From: Scolanthus callimorphus
Lineage: Eukaryota; Cnidaria; Anthozoa; Actiniaria; Edwardsiidae
Reading direction: 5' to 3'
DNA: 64,000 nt
Assembly: GCA_033964015.1 (NCBI GenBank)
Contig: CM066923.1
Span: 1,798,001-1,862,000, forward strand
Position numbers and translations under genes: made by a program
Part shown: piece after piece, positions 1 through 11,400 of the stretch
Layout of the letters: every line of letters begins with the position of its first letter
Numbering within the stretch: the stretch's first letter is position 1
The notes under the pieces: model-generated
Database searches by the model: none
Told to the model about the DNA's origin: nothing
Seen by the model: the letters and a program-made list of their open reading frames with translations, nothing else

Positions 1-347
1 ATCTCGGGAAGGGATGAACCCGGACAACCAAACTTGGGTAAAGATGTCTTAGTGGCAAGGGGGTGCAACTGTCTGGTCACGTAGTATGACGTCATCGATG
101 ACGTCATCATAGGAGAAAAATAATATATCTCGGGAAGGGATGAACCTCAGACAACCAAACTTGGGTGAAGTTGTCTAAATGGCAAGGGGGTGCAACTGCC
201 TGGTCAAGTGGTATGACGTCATCAATGACGTCATCAAACGAGAAAAGATTGATATCTTTGGATTGGATGAGCCTCCGACAACCAAACTTGGGTGAAATTA
301 TCTTAGTGGCAAGGGGGGTGCAAGTGCTTAGTCACGAGTGGTATGAC
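1..347. repeat. About 126-bp tandem repeat, three copies, truncated by the window edge
   Basis: Copies start at 1, 127 and 254, each opening near atctcgggaagggatgaac. The first two carry a palindrome of paired tgacgtca octamers separated by tcgatg-like spacer. The third copy is diverged and lacks the palindrome. Confidence 0.85.
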
Positions 348-596
348 TATGGCAGGCTATCTATGTACAATGGCATTAACAAAAATATTGTAACCGGGAG
401 CTCCGCTTTTAGCCAGTGGCTAAATCTATATATTAGTATTATTCCTTTGCACTAAGTCAGAGTTTCTGATGGTAATGAATCATGTGAACAAAAACGGAGC
501 AATGCATTATGGACAGGGTGAGACGGATCACGTGATCAGCTATTGTCAGTATAACATGTGACAGCACGAGGAGAAAACAAACACAAAGTTGGAAAC

Positions 597-1540
597 TTGT
601 TACTGCTCTTGCGTTAGCAGCTGTTGTCAGGTCCCGGATAAAGTGTCAATAGTGCCTGTAGCACACTTCTGACATAACAACATAAGAAAAATATCACGCG
701 AACAAAATTGAGTGATTTCAAAACGTCGAAAAGTCGGCAAAAAATAACATAGGATTGCTTTGGTGAAGTAGGCTAATGCTGTTCGATGGAAAATACTGAT
801 TATTTCAATGGACGATTCCAGCTATAAGCGCGCTCTCTTTTCTTTATTCAGAAATCCCACAACTACCAAAATGCTGCGCATGCTTTTTTAACAGTTTGTT
901 CGACAAATGTCCCACAACTACCAAATGCAGCGCGTTTTTTAAGCAGTTTGTTCGACAAATGTCCCACATCTACCGACATGCAGCGTGCGTTGTAGTTGGA
1001 ATGGTCCATTGTTTTACCGTGCTTTTTTCGTTGCAACATAGCGTCGTTGTGTCGCTAGTGTGCACCGGGCTTTACTGCTCGCGTTAGCAGCTGTTGTCAT
1101 GTCAGTCCCGGTTAAAGTGCAAATAAACACGAAATCGACATGATTTTCCAACTCAGGCTCAACATGATGTTTCCACCGAGACAAATTTTATGACAAAGAG
1201 TGAGTGTTTTATGGTCGCAAATAGACGCACATATCAATGAATTATTGCCGTGTTTTCTGAATGCACTTGGGAGGACTGGGTCGAGTCGCACGCGGGCTTG
1301 CTGTGGACTATTTAGCCGTGGTTAAGCCTGGTGCACACATAACGACATAAGAAATATATCATGCGAACACAATTTACTGGTTTCCAAACGTTGAAGTTGA
1401 CAATTGCTTAAGTGAAGTAATCTAATGATTATCCATGGAAAATACTGTTTATTTCAATTATTTTCCATGCTTTTTTCGTTGCAACATAACGTCGTTATGT
1501 CGTTATGTCGCTAGTGTGCACCCGGCTTTTCCAAGCCAAA
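597..1540. repeat. Related interspersed repeats with short terminal inverted sequences
   Basis: The phrase gcgttagcagctgttgtca occurs at about 612 and 1082. Segments around 660-730 and 1325-1400 share cacataacgacataagaaat-like sequence. The right side (about 1478-1535) contains the inverse, gttatgtcgctagtgtgcac. At 853-990 a 52-56-bp unit starting tcccacaactaccaaa is repeated in tandem about 2.5 times. I see no gene here. Confidence 0.6.
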
Positions 1541-2879
1541 ATCAATGGTGGACAGATCGATCATTCGAGTCTCTGTAATTCCTGCATGTTTTCATTCAAA
1601 ATTTCGCCGTTTAAAAGAGGATCTTCTGTCACTTCCTAATAAGGTAAATAATTCCAAATATGATTTTGGCCATGAGGTGAAAAACGACAATATTTTCGTC
1701 GGGGATTGTTTGATATATCACGTTGTCGTTAATATGGATTAATGATATCTTATAGTTACCAGGAAACGAAGTCCAGTATCCAATTCAACACATCCGTATT
1801 AGTAAAACTGCAAAGTTTGATGAAGATTGGTTGAATACTGATTCGACTGAGAAATTTTTCTAAATTGAAGATTTTTACAATAAAATCGATGCGCTACCAG
1901 CCGCCGTTTTGATGTTTATGCTCATACATTTCTATGTAAAAAGTAGGCCAGAAAGCTAAAATTCATATCTCGAAAAAAGTTAATATCGGGCCCTGATAGC
2001 AAGATATTTTTGGATATTTTTGATGTACGTATTGACAAGACCTTTGGCATGAATACTGCCTTGTAAATCGCCTTTGCTAACCTTTCCAACACAGATAAAC
2101 CAAAACTACAGTAGCCAATAATTGATGGCACTTAAACTAAGTGCTCACTCGACAACATTAGCCGTAAATTGATATAAAACAAATATTGTTTTCTTAAAAG
2201 CATGCTTCAAAATTTCGTCAGTCAGTGTACTCAGTAGCAACGGCAAATTTACCGAGCTGGCTCGACCACAGGAGCTAGGCAGACATTTTGCTCAGTCAAT
2301 TGGTTTTCATGTTGTTTAATAATCCCGATTCTGCATTTTCTGATGTTGCCTTTTTCATGAATTGCAAGGGTCATCAGTCCTTATGGTTATGACCGACATT
2401 TTGAGGGGAGCACACTACAAACATACATTTCAAGTGCTTATTTCTAGTTACTGAAGGTACCTTGCTGTATAACGTCTCCTTTTGCGATACATTTTTATTC
2501 ATTCAAAATAGCATTTTAGAAGATTGTGGTTTTGGAACCTAATGTATTGATCAACAAACTTTAGGTGGACAGTCTGAAATAAATCGTCTTTCAAGCAGCT
2601 TTGACCGAAAAGCGGGTGACATCTCAGTCACGTTTCTACCTTACTTTGCGGTCCGTTAAAGTAGCTGTTCCCTTGTTGTCCCTACAAATTAGTCTCATGT
2701 CCTGTTTCATGTCTACGTTTGCATATAAGAAATCAATGGCAAAGGCATTTTGACCAGCTTTTGGTGGGATAACTTAACATCCATATCAATAGTCTTTACC
2801 ATGCGGACAATTGAAACCTCAGTAATTGTCTTACCTTTCGTTGAATTGCAACTGTTCAGTTCAAACTCCCTATTTTTTC

Positions 2880-3030
2880 GTCAACAAATCCCTGTCGTTT
2901 AGATGCTGCAGAACGTTGTCTTTGAACTCTAACTTCGTCTTCGAGATAAGGAAATCTCTGAAGTTTTTGGCCTCTGTAGGAAAAGTATGCGCTAAGCTGT
3001 GTGAACACTTCCGATCCGAGAATCATGGAA
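2880..3030 (-). pseudogene. Possible short coding remnant of unknown origin
   Basis: One minus-strand frame reads CSHSLAHTFPTEAKNFRDFL and LEFKDNVLQHLNDRDLL before a stop. This has ordinary globular-protein composition, unlike nearby frames. It is bounded upstream by an in-frame stop and has no clear partner exon. It may be a decayed transposon or gene fragment, or chance. I do not recognise it. Confidence 0.2.
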
Positions 3031-4159
3031 CGCACAACGTCTCGACACAACTGAGAGATCGTGATCTTTACAAGCGTATAAATCCACAATGACTACAGCC
3101 AAAAGAATTACCACCATAAATCTTTGATTGCGTGTTCATTAAAACCTTAATACCTGATTTTCTATTCAGTTTAAGATGGCTTTGTTGCAGATTTGCCTTA
3201 AGAACTGAAAGATTTTTAGATCCAGCTGCGGCACTGTCAAACAACTTTGCACAGCGGTTTCTCGCTCTTGCTGACCTCTGTGGAGTGCCTTTCTAAGTGG
3301 GAGAGTTTTTAACAAAGAATGCTAGTGAAAGGAACGGTGCTAGGAAAGCTAGCACTTAGAATGGAAGCCATAGGGAAGCTAATAACTATGGTAATCTAGT
3401 GTGGGAGTCGTTTGAATGAAAACACACTTTTCAGAAATGAGTTGAGATACCACAAGCACGAAGGTTCGCGTGCCAAACTAAACTACAGGATTTACTGACA
3501 AAATAACCGCAAGTTAACATCATTACCATTGTTTCGGGTCTTTTTTGGAAAAAAATTAGTATATATACGTTGTAGTGATACCATTTTATGAGGGCTAGAT
3601 CAACAGATAGGTGCTGAAATAGACTGATTGTTTATTGAAACGCTTATTTACAGGTAAAACATTTGCGGATTAAGTGAATCACGCATACGAATTCAATTCT
3701 AAAAACGTGCTGGTTTAAATGACACACGCGTGTAAAGATGAGTTGATGCTGAAATGTCTTTGAAAATATACGTTTTTACCGACTTACGTTTCACAAAGTA
3801 CTCTTCGTGTTATAGGAAAGTCAACTAATTTCACTGCGCGCGCCGCAAACACGCCCCTCCTTCCACAAAACTAGAACCACTCGATAATTAACTACCTACT
3901 TCCGGCTTACTGCTAATCGGCTTCGCGCATTATCCGCGACAGTTATGAATATTTTTCACTCAGACTTGGTTTTTCAGTCCTTTGAAACTGAAAATTGCAT
4001 ACTAAAAACTAAAATGCAAGGAAGACGCGATAAAATAAGTCGCTAGCACATGGCGTACACGACTGGTTTGTTGCCGTGGTTTAAAGGAGCGCTGTCATTA
4101 TTAGCACACTTGTGGTCATGTGAAAAACTTACAAATAAGTTTTTTTAAAAATTACAAAT

Positions 4160-4400
4160 TAGTTTTTTTTTTCACGAATGTTGAACGGTCCAACATCATT
4201 GAACATGTTTCAACGCGGTGTTCAACAATAAAATTTCATCGAATAACTTAATAAACATAGCTAAACGTGAATTTCAAATTTTGTCGGTTTCTGAAAGCTT
4301 GTTCATGAGGAAATAGATATTCACCTGAATCAAATGTTGCATTGGTTTGGCCCAAGCCTTCGAGCTTGATAAGTTGCACTTGCTGAAGTTGAATGATCGT
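4160..4400. repeat. Interspersed repeat, copy 1
   Basis: It contains cacgaatgttgaacggtc, gaacatgtttcaacgcgg and gaaagcttgttcatgagg. The inverse of these phrases, diverged, occurs at about 54230-54465, so both belong to one dispersed family. Confidence 0.5.
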
Positions 4401-5139
4401 TGACTCAATTCAGCGAGAAATGACTTTTAAAAGAGATCATTTGATACAGTAGTCTTTAAAAGATAGCGGGATTTTTCCCTAAACCGCAAGAAGAACTACA
4501 ATCAATGAGTGGCTGAGGCAGCGTTCACAACGGGAGGGCCCTGGAATGGTGAGTACTTGCGAGCTCGGGTCCTGCACCCGGTTTTTCTGTGCGAGACCGA
4601 ACATTTGATTTTGAAGCAAATAAGAGCAGCGAGTACTTATGCAACTGTCATCACTTTTTGCGAGCACTACCAACCATCATTGATGCGCAATCGAGCACCA
4701 CTCCGCGAGCAAGCGAACACCGCATAAATAATCGATACGCGTGCTGCGAGTACAGTCGATTTTTTGATAGACCGTTTTGGGGCCCTAACATGGTCATTAT
4801 ATCTTTTTGCAAAACGTGCGCTATTTTGTCAATCTAATGCCAAATGGGGATATCCAGCCTTGAATTCGAACGCAACGCCTTGCTTTCAGTTCCGGTATCA
4901 ATAACGTCGAATGTCTCCAGCATGCATCGCGCGCCTCATAATTGACGTCTATATAGACCTTTTTCGAAATTAAATATCCCTCAGTGCTTTATTCTCCTAG
5001 TTTGATGTCAAAATTAATTGATTTCAATTTCAAAAGAAAAGATCTATCAAACACATTCCAAAATGATACATTTGAAGTGGTAGAATTAATCAGAGGAAGT
5101 GGTAGAATGGGGAGTTTGCAGGTGTTGCGTGACATTTTT

Positions 5140-5450
5140 AATCTTGATCCTAATAAAATGAAAATACCATATTTGAAAAGAGCTTGCCGGAATTAGAAAA
5201 AGCCGAAAATTTGAGTTGATTTGGGTAGATATTAGCAAAGTTATTGGCGCCCGAAGAAGGCTGTTTTTCTAAACTTTTAATGTTGTGGTGGGCAACTGTT
5301 GCCCACCACAACATTAAACCTATAGGAAAACGACCAACTTCTGACGCTCATGACTTCTTTGTTATTTATCGAAACCACCTCAAATTTTAGGATTTCACAT
5401 ATTTCGGTGAGCTCTTTTCAAATATGGTATTTTCATTTTGATACATTTGA
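5140..5450. repeat. Fold-back element with a perfect 21-bp-arm hairpin at its centre
   Basis: Outer arms are aaaataccatatttgaaaag (about 5160) and its inverse (about 5405-5435). Inside, 5276-5296 and 5298-5318 are a perfect inverted repeat with a single-base centre. Confidence 0.75.
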
Positions 5451-5785
5451 TGCCAAACGAGGAGTACATGTAAGCTTATATTTCGAATACGGTCTATGCT
5501 TGGTTCGCATGTGACGTCATTGTCGGCCATGCTGGAGTAGCAGAACAGACGTCATTCCTAAATGGAGGAATGCTCACCATGAATAATTTAACGATATTTT
5601 TGATAATATTACTTCAAATTGACCTAAAAACATTCAAAATATCTGAACTATCAAGACTACTAGTCAGGATAAGGATTAATACATCGTTTTAGTATATTTT
5701 TATAGTATATGCCTCGTTCTATTAAATATTAATACTATTAAGGTACGTAATCAATAAAACAAGCTGTCCGAACCAGCGAATTCAC

Positions 5786-5850
5786 TCATAGCGTAGTGGT
5801 TAGGGTTTGGGTATAGTAACTGGAAAGTTACAAGTTCGAACCCTGATGAT
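5786..5850 (+). ncRNA. tRNA-like sequence, probably the head of a SINE
   Basis: An A-box-like tagcgtagtggttagg and a B box gttcgaaccc are spaced about 30 bases apart, as in tRNA-derived SINEs. I could not fold a convincing full cloverleaf with paired acceptor stem, so a functional tRNA is unlikely. Confidence 0.5.
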
Positions 5851-6484
5851 TTTCATAATTCTTTTTTTCATTTCTGTAGGTGAGCGCTGTTTAGAAAAAA
5901 ATTCTAAGTGCCAGTGAGCATTCCTCGATTTAGGCGTGTGTAGAACAGAGAAAATTTCATTTGATTCCTCTGTGCATGGCTGCTGCGCTTTTGTGATTTT
6001 ACTTCCCAAAGAAAAAATGATTGCAAACCAGTTTTAATGGTTTTTCTATTCAATGCCAGCCTAGTTACGGAGCCGCTCCATAACCTGCGTTTCGATCATG
6101 TTTTGTTTCGGTTCGAGATCATGTTTCGTCTTGATAATCGTTTCGTTTCGGTGGAAATGACGCAAATACATCGCTATTTATTGATATTGTATTGTCTACT
6201 TTTATTAATTATAAAATTGATACTAACGGATTACGTGACAAAGATTTAAAGCTTCGAAGTGGAGTTTTTGCCAACGACTCTATTGGATATATAGTACAGA
6301 TGTCTAACGTACCGATATAACATTCAACTTTGCTATGCACAAGCAATGATTATGAGAGGCTGATGCTAGTGGAAATGGGTCTCCCCACACCCCGCCCTTC
6401 TACCACCAAGGAACGCCCACCCGCTTATTTCACTTGATTCGGACTTGACTTAATTAACTTGACTTTTTTTACACTTGTTGCGGA

Positions 6485-6615
6485 GCACGACAAGCCTATA
6501 TCATAGCTAAATCAGAGCTATATCAGGTCTATATGAGACCTATATCAGGCCTAAATCAGACCTATATCACACCTATATCAGGCCTAAATCAGACCAATAT
6601 CAGACCTCTACGTGA
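6485..6615. repeat. Short tandem repeat of a cctatatcag-type unit
   Basis: Imperfect units of about 12 bases (tatatcaggcctaaatcaga) repeat roughly ten times. Confidence 0.7.
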
Positions 6616-6786
6616 TCCCTGATTAAGTGAAATTTGGAAGAGTTTAGGAAACCGTTCCAAGAGACCAATACTACATAGATTTGCCTATAATGTTGTTATT
6701 TGTGGATACATTTAAATTATTCTAAGCGATTAGCTTGGCTTTATTCCTAGCTTTGGGCACGTGTTTGACTTTATTACAATCAAAAG

Positions 6787-7058
6787 ACATGAAGCGTGCC
6801 CCCCTAGAGTTGAATATTCAATTCATTATTCCATTATTGATTTCATTATTCAATCCAAAAATACATTTTTCAATTCAATATTAAAAATGTTAAATGCTCA
6901 AATTTTGATTTCTGAATAAGTAATTGTTCACCCAGAGTAATTATTTAGATTACAAAATTTTCAATATTGAATTGAAAATTGCATTTTTGGATTGAATAAT
7001 GTAATCAATAATGGAATAATGAATTGAATATTCAACTCTAGGGGGGCACGCTTCATGT
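6787..7058. mobile_element. Long-arm fold-back MITE
   Basis: The left arm starts acatgaagcgtgcccccc and the right arm ends in its exact inverse. The inverted arms extend for about 100 bases each with few mismatches, around an AT-rich centre near 6900-6950. There is no coding capacity. Confidence 0.85.
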
Positions 7059-8088
7059 GGCTTTTGACGGTAAGGATATTGATTTACTATTTATTCAGAC
7101 ATTGTTTTGCCCTGCAAACTGTTTTTTTTTTTCGAGGCCTTTGGTTTACACTAGTTGTTAGAGTGGATTTCAGATGAGTGTCGAAACACATTCATGTATT
7201 ACGACTTACTTTGCATTCTCATTTGTCTCTCATTTCTGACAACCAATCCGTTTTGAGCTAAACGCACCGCGTGCTCACCACGTGATAGTGTTTTTACTTT
7301 TACTTGACATGGTTTACAAAGAAACCAGTGACGTCTTAACCACGTGATCGTTTTTTTACTTGGCTTGTGATTGGTTAACGAGGAAGCCATTCAGCAGCAA
7401 TTTGTACTTTCTCGCGTTCTTGATTGGCTGGGTGTATTTGACATTATTGCAGTCATCTGAAATTCGCTCTATCTTATTGAAACCATGTCTTACAACAACT
7501 ATTCACATCAGTCACCATTGTGCTCTGATTGAAAATGATGCTCAAATTGTTACGCAAAGCAAAGAGTTGAATGAAATAAATATTGATCTGTACTCCACAG
7601 AGTAAGCTCCTATCTGAAAACGATACAAAAGTAACGATACATTTATGGCAATACAGACTATACCTAATAAAAGCTACTAAAACCCGAAAAAGGTGGTCTT
7701 TAGTACCAATTGCACTTAGACGTACATGCTTCATGTTGTTTGGCCATAAAAATAAAAATATTATATTGGAATTACAAATACGTTCTATATACCTAGAACT
7801 GAATACAAAAGAAGCTTTTGTTGGTAAGAAAATAATTAAAAAATAATTCTCTATGACGGGGCATACACGTCTGCACATCACAGTGTTTTCTTGTGTGTAA
7901 AACTGATACAATCATTTAAAAAATATTCAGTCACGTTTGCTTGGAATTCAAAATTGAGGACTTAATTTCATATAAAAATTTTGTTCTTGTCTGTTTGTGT
8001 ATTTCTTTTTTTCACTCAGTTCTTAACCATTTCAGGCGCCATAAACCCTACTCAGAGGTAAAAAGTGTGAAGAAATTGTTTCCAAACA
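7059..8088. other. Sequence downstream of gene B, no confident gene
   Basis: There are weak open frames on both strands at 7474-7911 with no recognisable character. A minus-strand AATAAA (plus tttatt) lies near 7090 and could be a distant polyadenylation signal. A half-copy of a TIR (gagtggatttcagatgagtg) lies near 7160. Confidence 0.4.
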
Positions 8089-8446
8089 TTAGTTGATAGC
8101 TTCGACCAAATTGTTTTTGATGAACGTAAAATGCACTAAGCTTTTTTGTACACAGCTAAATTCGGTATTCGTATTGCCTATCTTATTGTCTTTTTGCGTC
8201 AAGACCAAACAATTTACTGTTGTTGCATTCTTCTTGGCTCCTCCCTTTCTTCTCCCCAGCCTCCTTAACATCAGGGGTATAGTTTCTTCTCGTCTTCTAT
8301 TAGCTCTTTCGTCCCTCCTTCTCTTACGTTCTTCTTCTGCCGGATCCTCAACTTTCGTACTAGTCATGTTTGTCTGGTCCAGCTCTCCATTCCTCCACTC
8401 TTCTTTGTTCTTTTCCGGGGGCTCTTCTGGGACTCGTTTAGAATAC
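8089..8446 (-). CDS. Gene B exon 14 (probable): charged C-terminal tail
   Basis: The acceptor is tactgatgatgcag, which has a weak pyrimidine tract. The first base completes the split Arg codon from exon 13. The frame then reads YSKRVPEEPPEKNKEEW and EERKRRRDERANRRREET, in the same basic/acidic style as the end of exon 13. Total gene length becomes a multiple of three, with a stop at 8089-8091. The last ~45 codons look less protein-like. A donor after GCAACAACA (gt at 8217) could instead lead to an unseen last exon. Confidence 0.55.
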
Positions 8447-11400
8447 CTGCATCATCAGTAATCATGTTAGAGCGGTTTTCATATGACTGTAGTGAAACCA
8501 ATCGCAAAGTAATTGCACCAATTCTGAATAAAACCTATAGGAGTAATTACAAAGTAATAGACCTTTTTCCAAAATGGCCGCCGAAAAATTCAAATCGATT
8601 TTTGTTAAAAATGAACACCAGCACTAGAACACATATAATCACTTTAGTAAAACTACAAAATTTCGCTGCATTATGTCCAATATCTTCCGAGAAAACAAAC
8701 GTTGAAAATTTGAAAATTTACAGACGTTTGTATGACTGGGGGTATGCGTCATGCCCTCAGTCATACAAATCTCTGTAAAATTTTCAATTTTCAGACTCTG
8801 CTTTCTCAGCCGAAATGGCATTTAGCATAGTGAAAATTTCAAGTATTACTAATGTGAGGATACTCTTTCTAGTGCCGGTATTTGATTTTCAGTCAGAGAA
8901 GGAGGGGATGATGGAGGAACAATTGAAAGAGGAGGAAAAAGAGTCAGGCGGAGCGGATGTAAGAGGAGGGGAAGATGGAGGAACAAGTGAAAGAGGAGGA
9001 AAAAGCAGTCAGGCGGAGCGGATGTAAGATGAGGGGAAGATGGAGGAACAATTGAAAAGGGGAGGAAAAAGCAGTCAGGCGGAGCGGATGTAAGAGGAGG
9101 GGAAGATGGAGGAACAATTGAGAGAGGAGGAAAAAGCAGTCAGGCGGAGCAGATGTAAGAGGAGGGGAAGATGGAGGAACAATTGAAAGAGGAGGAAAAG
9201 CAGTCAGGCGGAGCAGATGTAAGAGGAGGGGAAGATGGAGGAACAATTGAAAGAGGAGGAAAAAGCAGTCAGGCGGAGCAGATGTAAGATGAGGGGAAGA
9301 TGGAGGAACAATTGAAAGAGGAGGAAAAAGCAGTCAGGCGGAGCAGATGTAAGAGGAGGGGAAGATGGAGGAACAAGTGAAAGAGGAGGAAAAAGGGGTC
9401 AGGCGGAGCAGATGTAAGATGAGGGGAAGAGGAGGAACAAGTGAAAGAGGAGGACAAAGGGGTCAGGCGGAGCAGATGTAAGAGTAGGGGAAGAGGAGGA
9501 ACAAGTGAAAGAGGAGGACAAAGGAGTCAGGCGGAGCAGATGTAAGAGGAGGGGAAGATGGAGGTACAAGTGAAAGAGGAGGGAAAAGCAGTCGGGCGGA
9601 GCAGCAGTCAGATGTAAGAGTAAGGGAAGATGGAGGAACAAGTGAGAGAGGAGGAAAAGGAGTCAGGCGGAGCAAATGTAAGAGGAGGGGAAATGGAAGA
9701 ACAAGTAATAGAAGTAGAAAGCGGAGCAATTTTATGATTCTGACCTAGCTGCTGAATGTTTTCATGCGCCAACTGAATTCATTTTACGCATATCCACAGG
9801 CGGTCCTGGCGTGTTTGGAATAACTAGCTGCCGTTTTAGACTGTACACGCTTACTCTGTAAGCATTGTTACTAACGATTGTCATTACCTGGTCTATATAT
9901 TGCCCCCTTTCCCAGATAGTGTAGTTTCTGTTAACTGATAATTTTTGACACTTTCCAAACCGCAGTGCAAAATCAGTACATTTCTCTAGGGTTTACAGAG
10001 AATGCCCAACTTGATCTGCTTATATGGCTAAGACAGTTCGCGTAACGTACTAGTATCCTGCTAATAGAACTAACCTGGTAGTGCGCGAAGTATCCGGCTC
10101 CTTCTTTGGCGGTTCCTCTTTTTCCTTCACCTCTTCTTTCTCTCGTGGAGTTGTTACATCCTCGTTTCCTGAGCGATAAAGGCTTCTTTTATTGTAAGCC
10201 ATTCCACCCTCGGTAGTGCCATAAGACATGAAGCGCGTAGGCCGTTTATCTTGGTGTTCAAGGATCAACGTGGTGGAAGAAGAAGTTTCATGCGCCTGGA
10301 ACTGACTCTCGCGCATTTCCTGGATCTGTCTCTCATACTTCCGGCACAAGTTTTCTAGATTCTTTACTCTGTCATTGCGGATATCGTTCTCGTTTTCAAG
10401 CTCGGCTAGACGCAACTTATACTCGTTCATCAACTCGATGGTTTTGTTCTCCAACTCATTCTTGTCGTCCGTCAGCTTGCTCACTTCATCCTCCAGGTCG
10501 TTGATTTCCCTGTCGTTCTCGTCTACTTCATTTTTAGCTGCCTTAAGCTCTGCTCTCAAATTCTCGATTTCAATCTCGTCTTGTACTTTGGCATGGCGCA
10601 GTGTTTCCAAAGCGTTTGCTTTCTCGAGAGCATCTTTGCGATAAATTTCGGTCTTGTCGCCGATATTTCTCAGGTGGATCTCCAAGTCTCCTGTGCCCTT
10701 CTCCAACCTATTTCTGTAATCTTCCAGTTGCTCCTGCAGGCTCTCGATCTCTTTGTCTTTATACTGATTTTGTTCTCCAAGCTTGTTGTTACGCCTCTTT
10801 AAGGCTTCTATTTCAGTTTCTAAGTCAGAGCTCGACCTCCCTCCGTCCGTCTGTGTCATGCCCCCGAGTTTATCCAGCAAATCTTGAATCTCATCCTCTA
10901 GTTCTTCAATCTTGTCTCCTGCCTTCTTCTTGTCCAGCTCAAGCTCTGAGATCTTTGCCTGATAGTTGACAACATCGTCTCGCAGCTGGACAATACGATG
11001 TTCGGCGTCTTCCTTATCGTCGTAAGCTTCTTTTGCTTTTTCTTCGGCGTCCTTTACCTTTCTGTCGACATCAGACAGCTTTCGCTGGAGTTCAGCTATC
11101 TGTCTTTGGAGATCATTTTCACGCTCTCTGTTTTCCTTTTCAGGCTCTCCAAAGACTCGTCCCTGTTATTGGACTTAGCAAGTTGTCGTTCGTAATCAGA
11201 ATTCTTCTTGTGGAATGACTCTAGCTCGGCCTCCCTTCTCGCGAGCTCGTCTTTCACATCCTTCAGCTCTATTAGTAACGTTTCCTTCTCCGCCTTTAGA
11301 GTTTCGTTGTCTGTTCTTTGTTCAATGAATTTCTGATTTGCAAGGTCCCGCTCATAGAAAGCTTTTTCCCGAACAGTGTCGAGGCTCTGATTCTGGGTCT

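Larger units (their letters stand above)
1541..5129. other. Intergenic sequence without a confident gene
   Basis: Only short open frames are found, without splice-supported coding character. A weak minus-strand segment at about 2880-3045 and an interspersed repeat at 4160-4400 are listed separately. The rest is featureless to my reading. Confidence 0.5.

Noticed and set aside
5786..5850. Functional tRNA gene
   Set aside because: A and B boxes are present but a paired acceptor stem is not convincing; a SINE head is more likely.
7474..7911. 145-codon minus-strand frame
   Set aside because: No recognisable domain, no splice context, and an equally open plus-strand frame in the same place.
8239..8446. 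CRISPR-like reading of the regularly spaced repeats in the window
   Set aside because: All regular repeats here are contiguous tandem arrays without unique spacers, in a eukaryotic genome.
8944..9729. Minus-strand Leu/Pro/Ser-rich frames over the 65-bp repeats
   Set aside because: Unit lengths vary by non-multiples of three and the frames overlap each other; repeat translation only.
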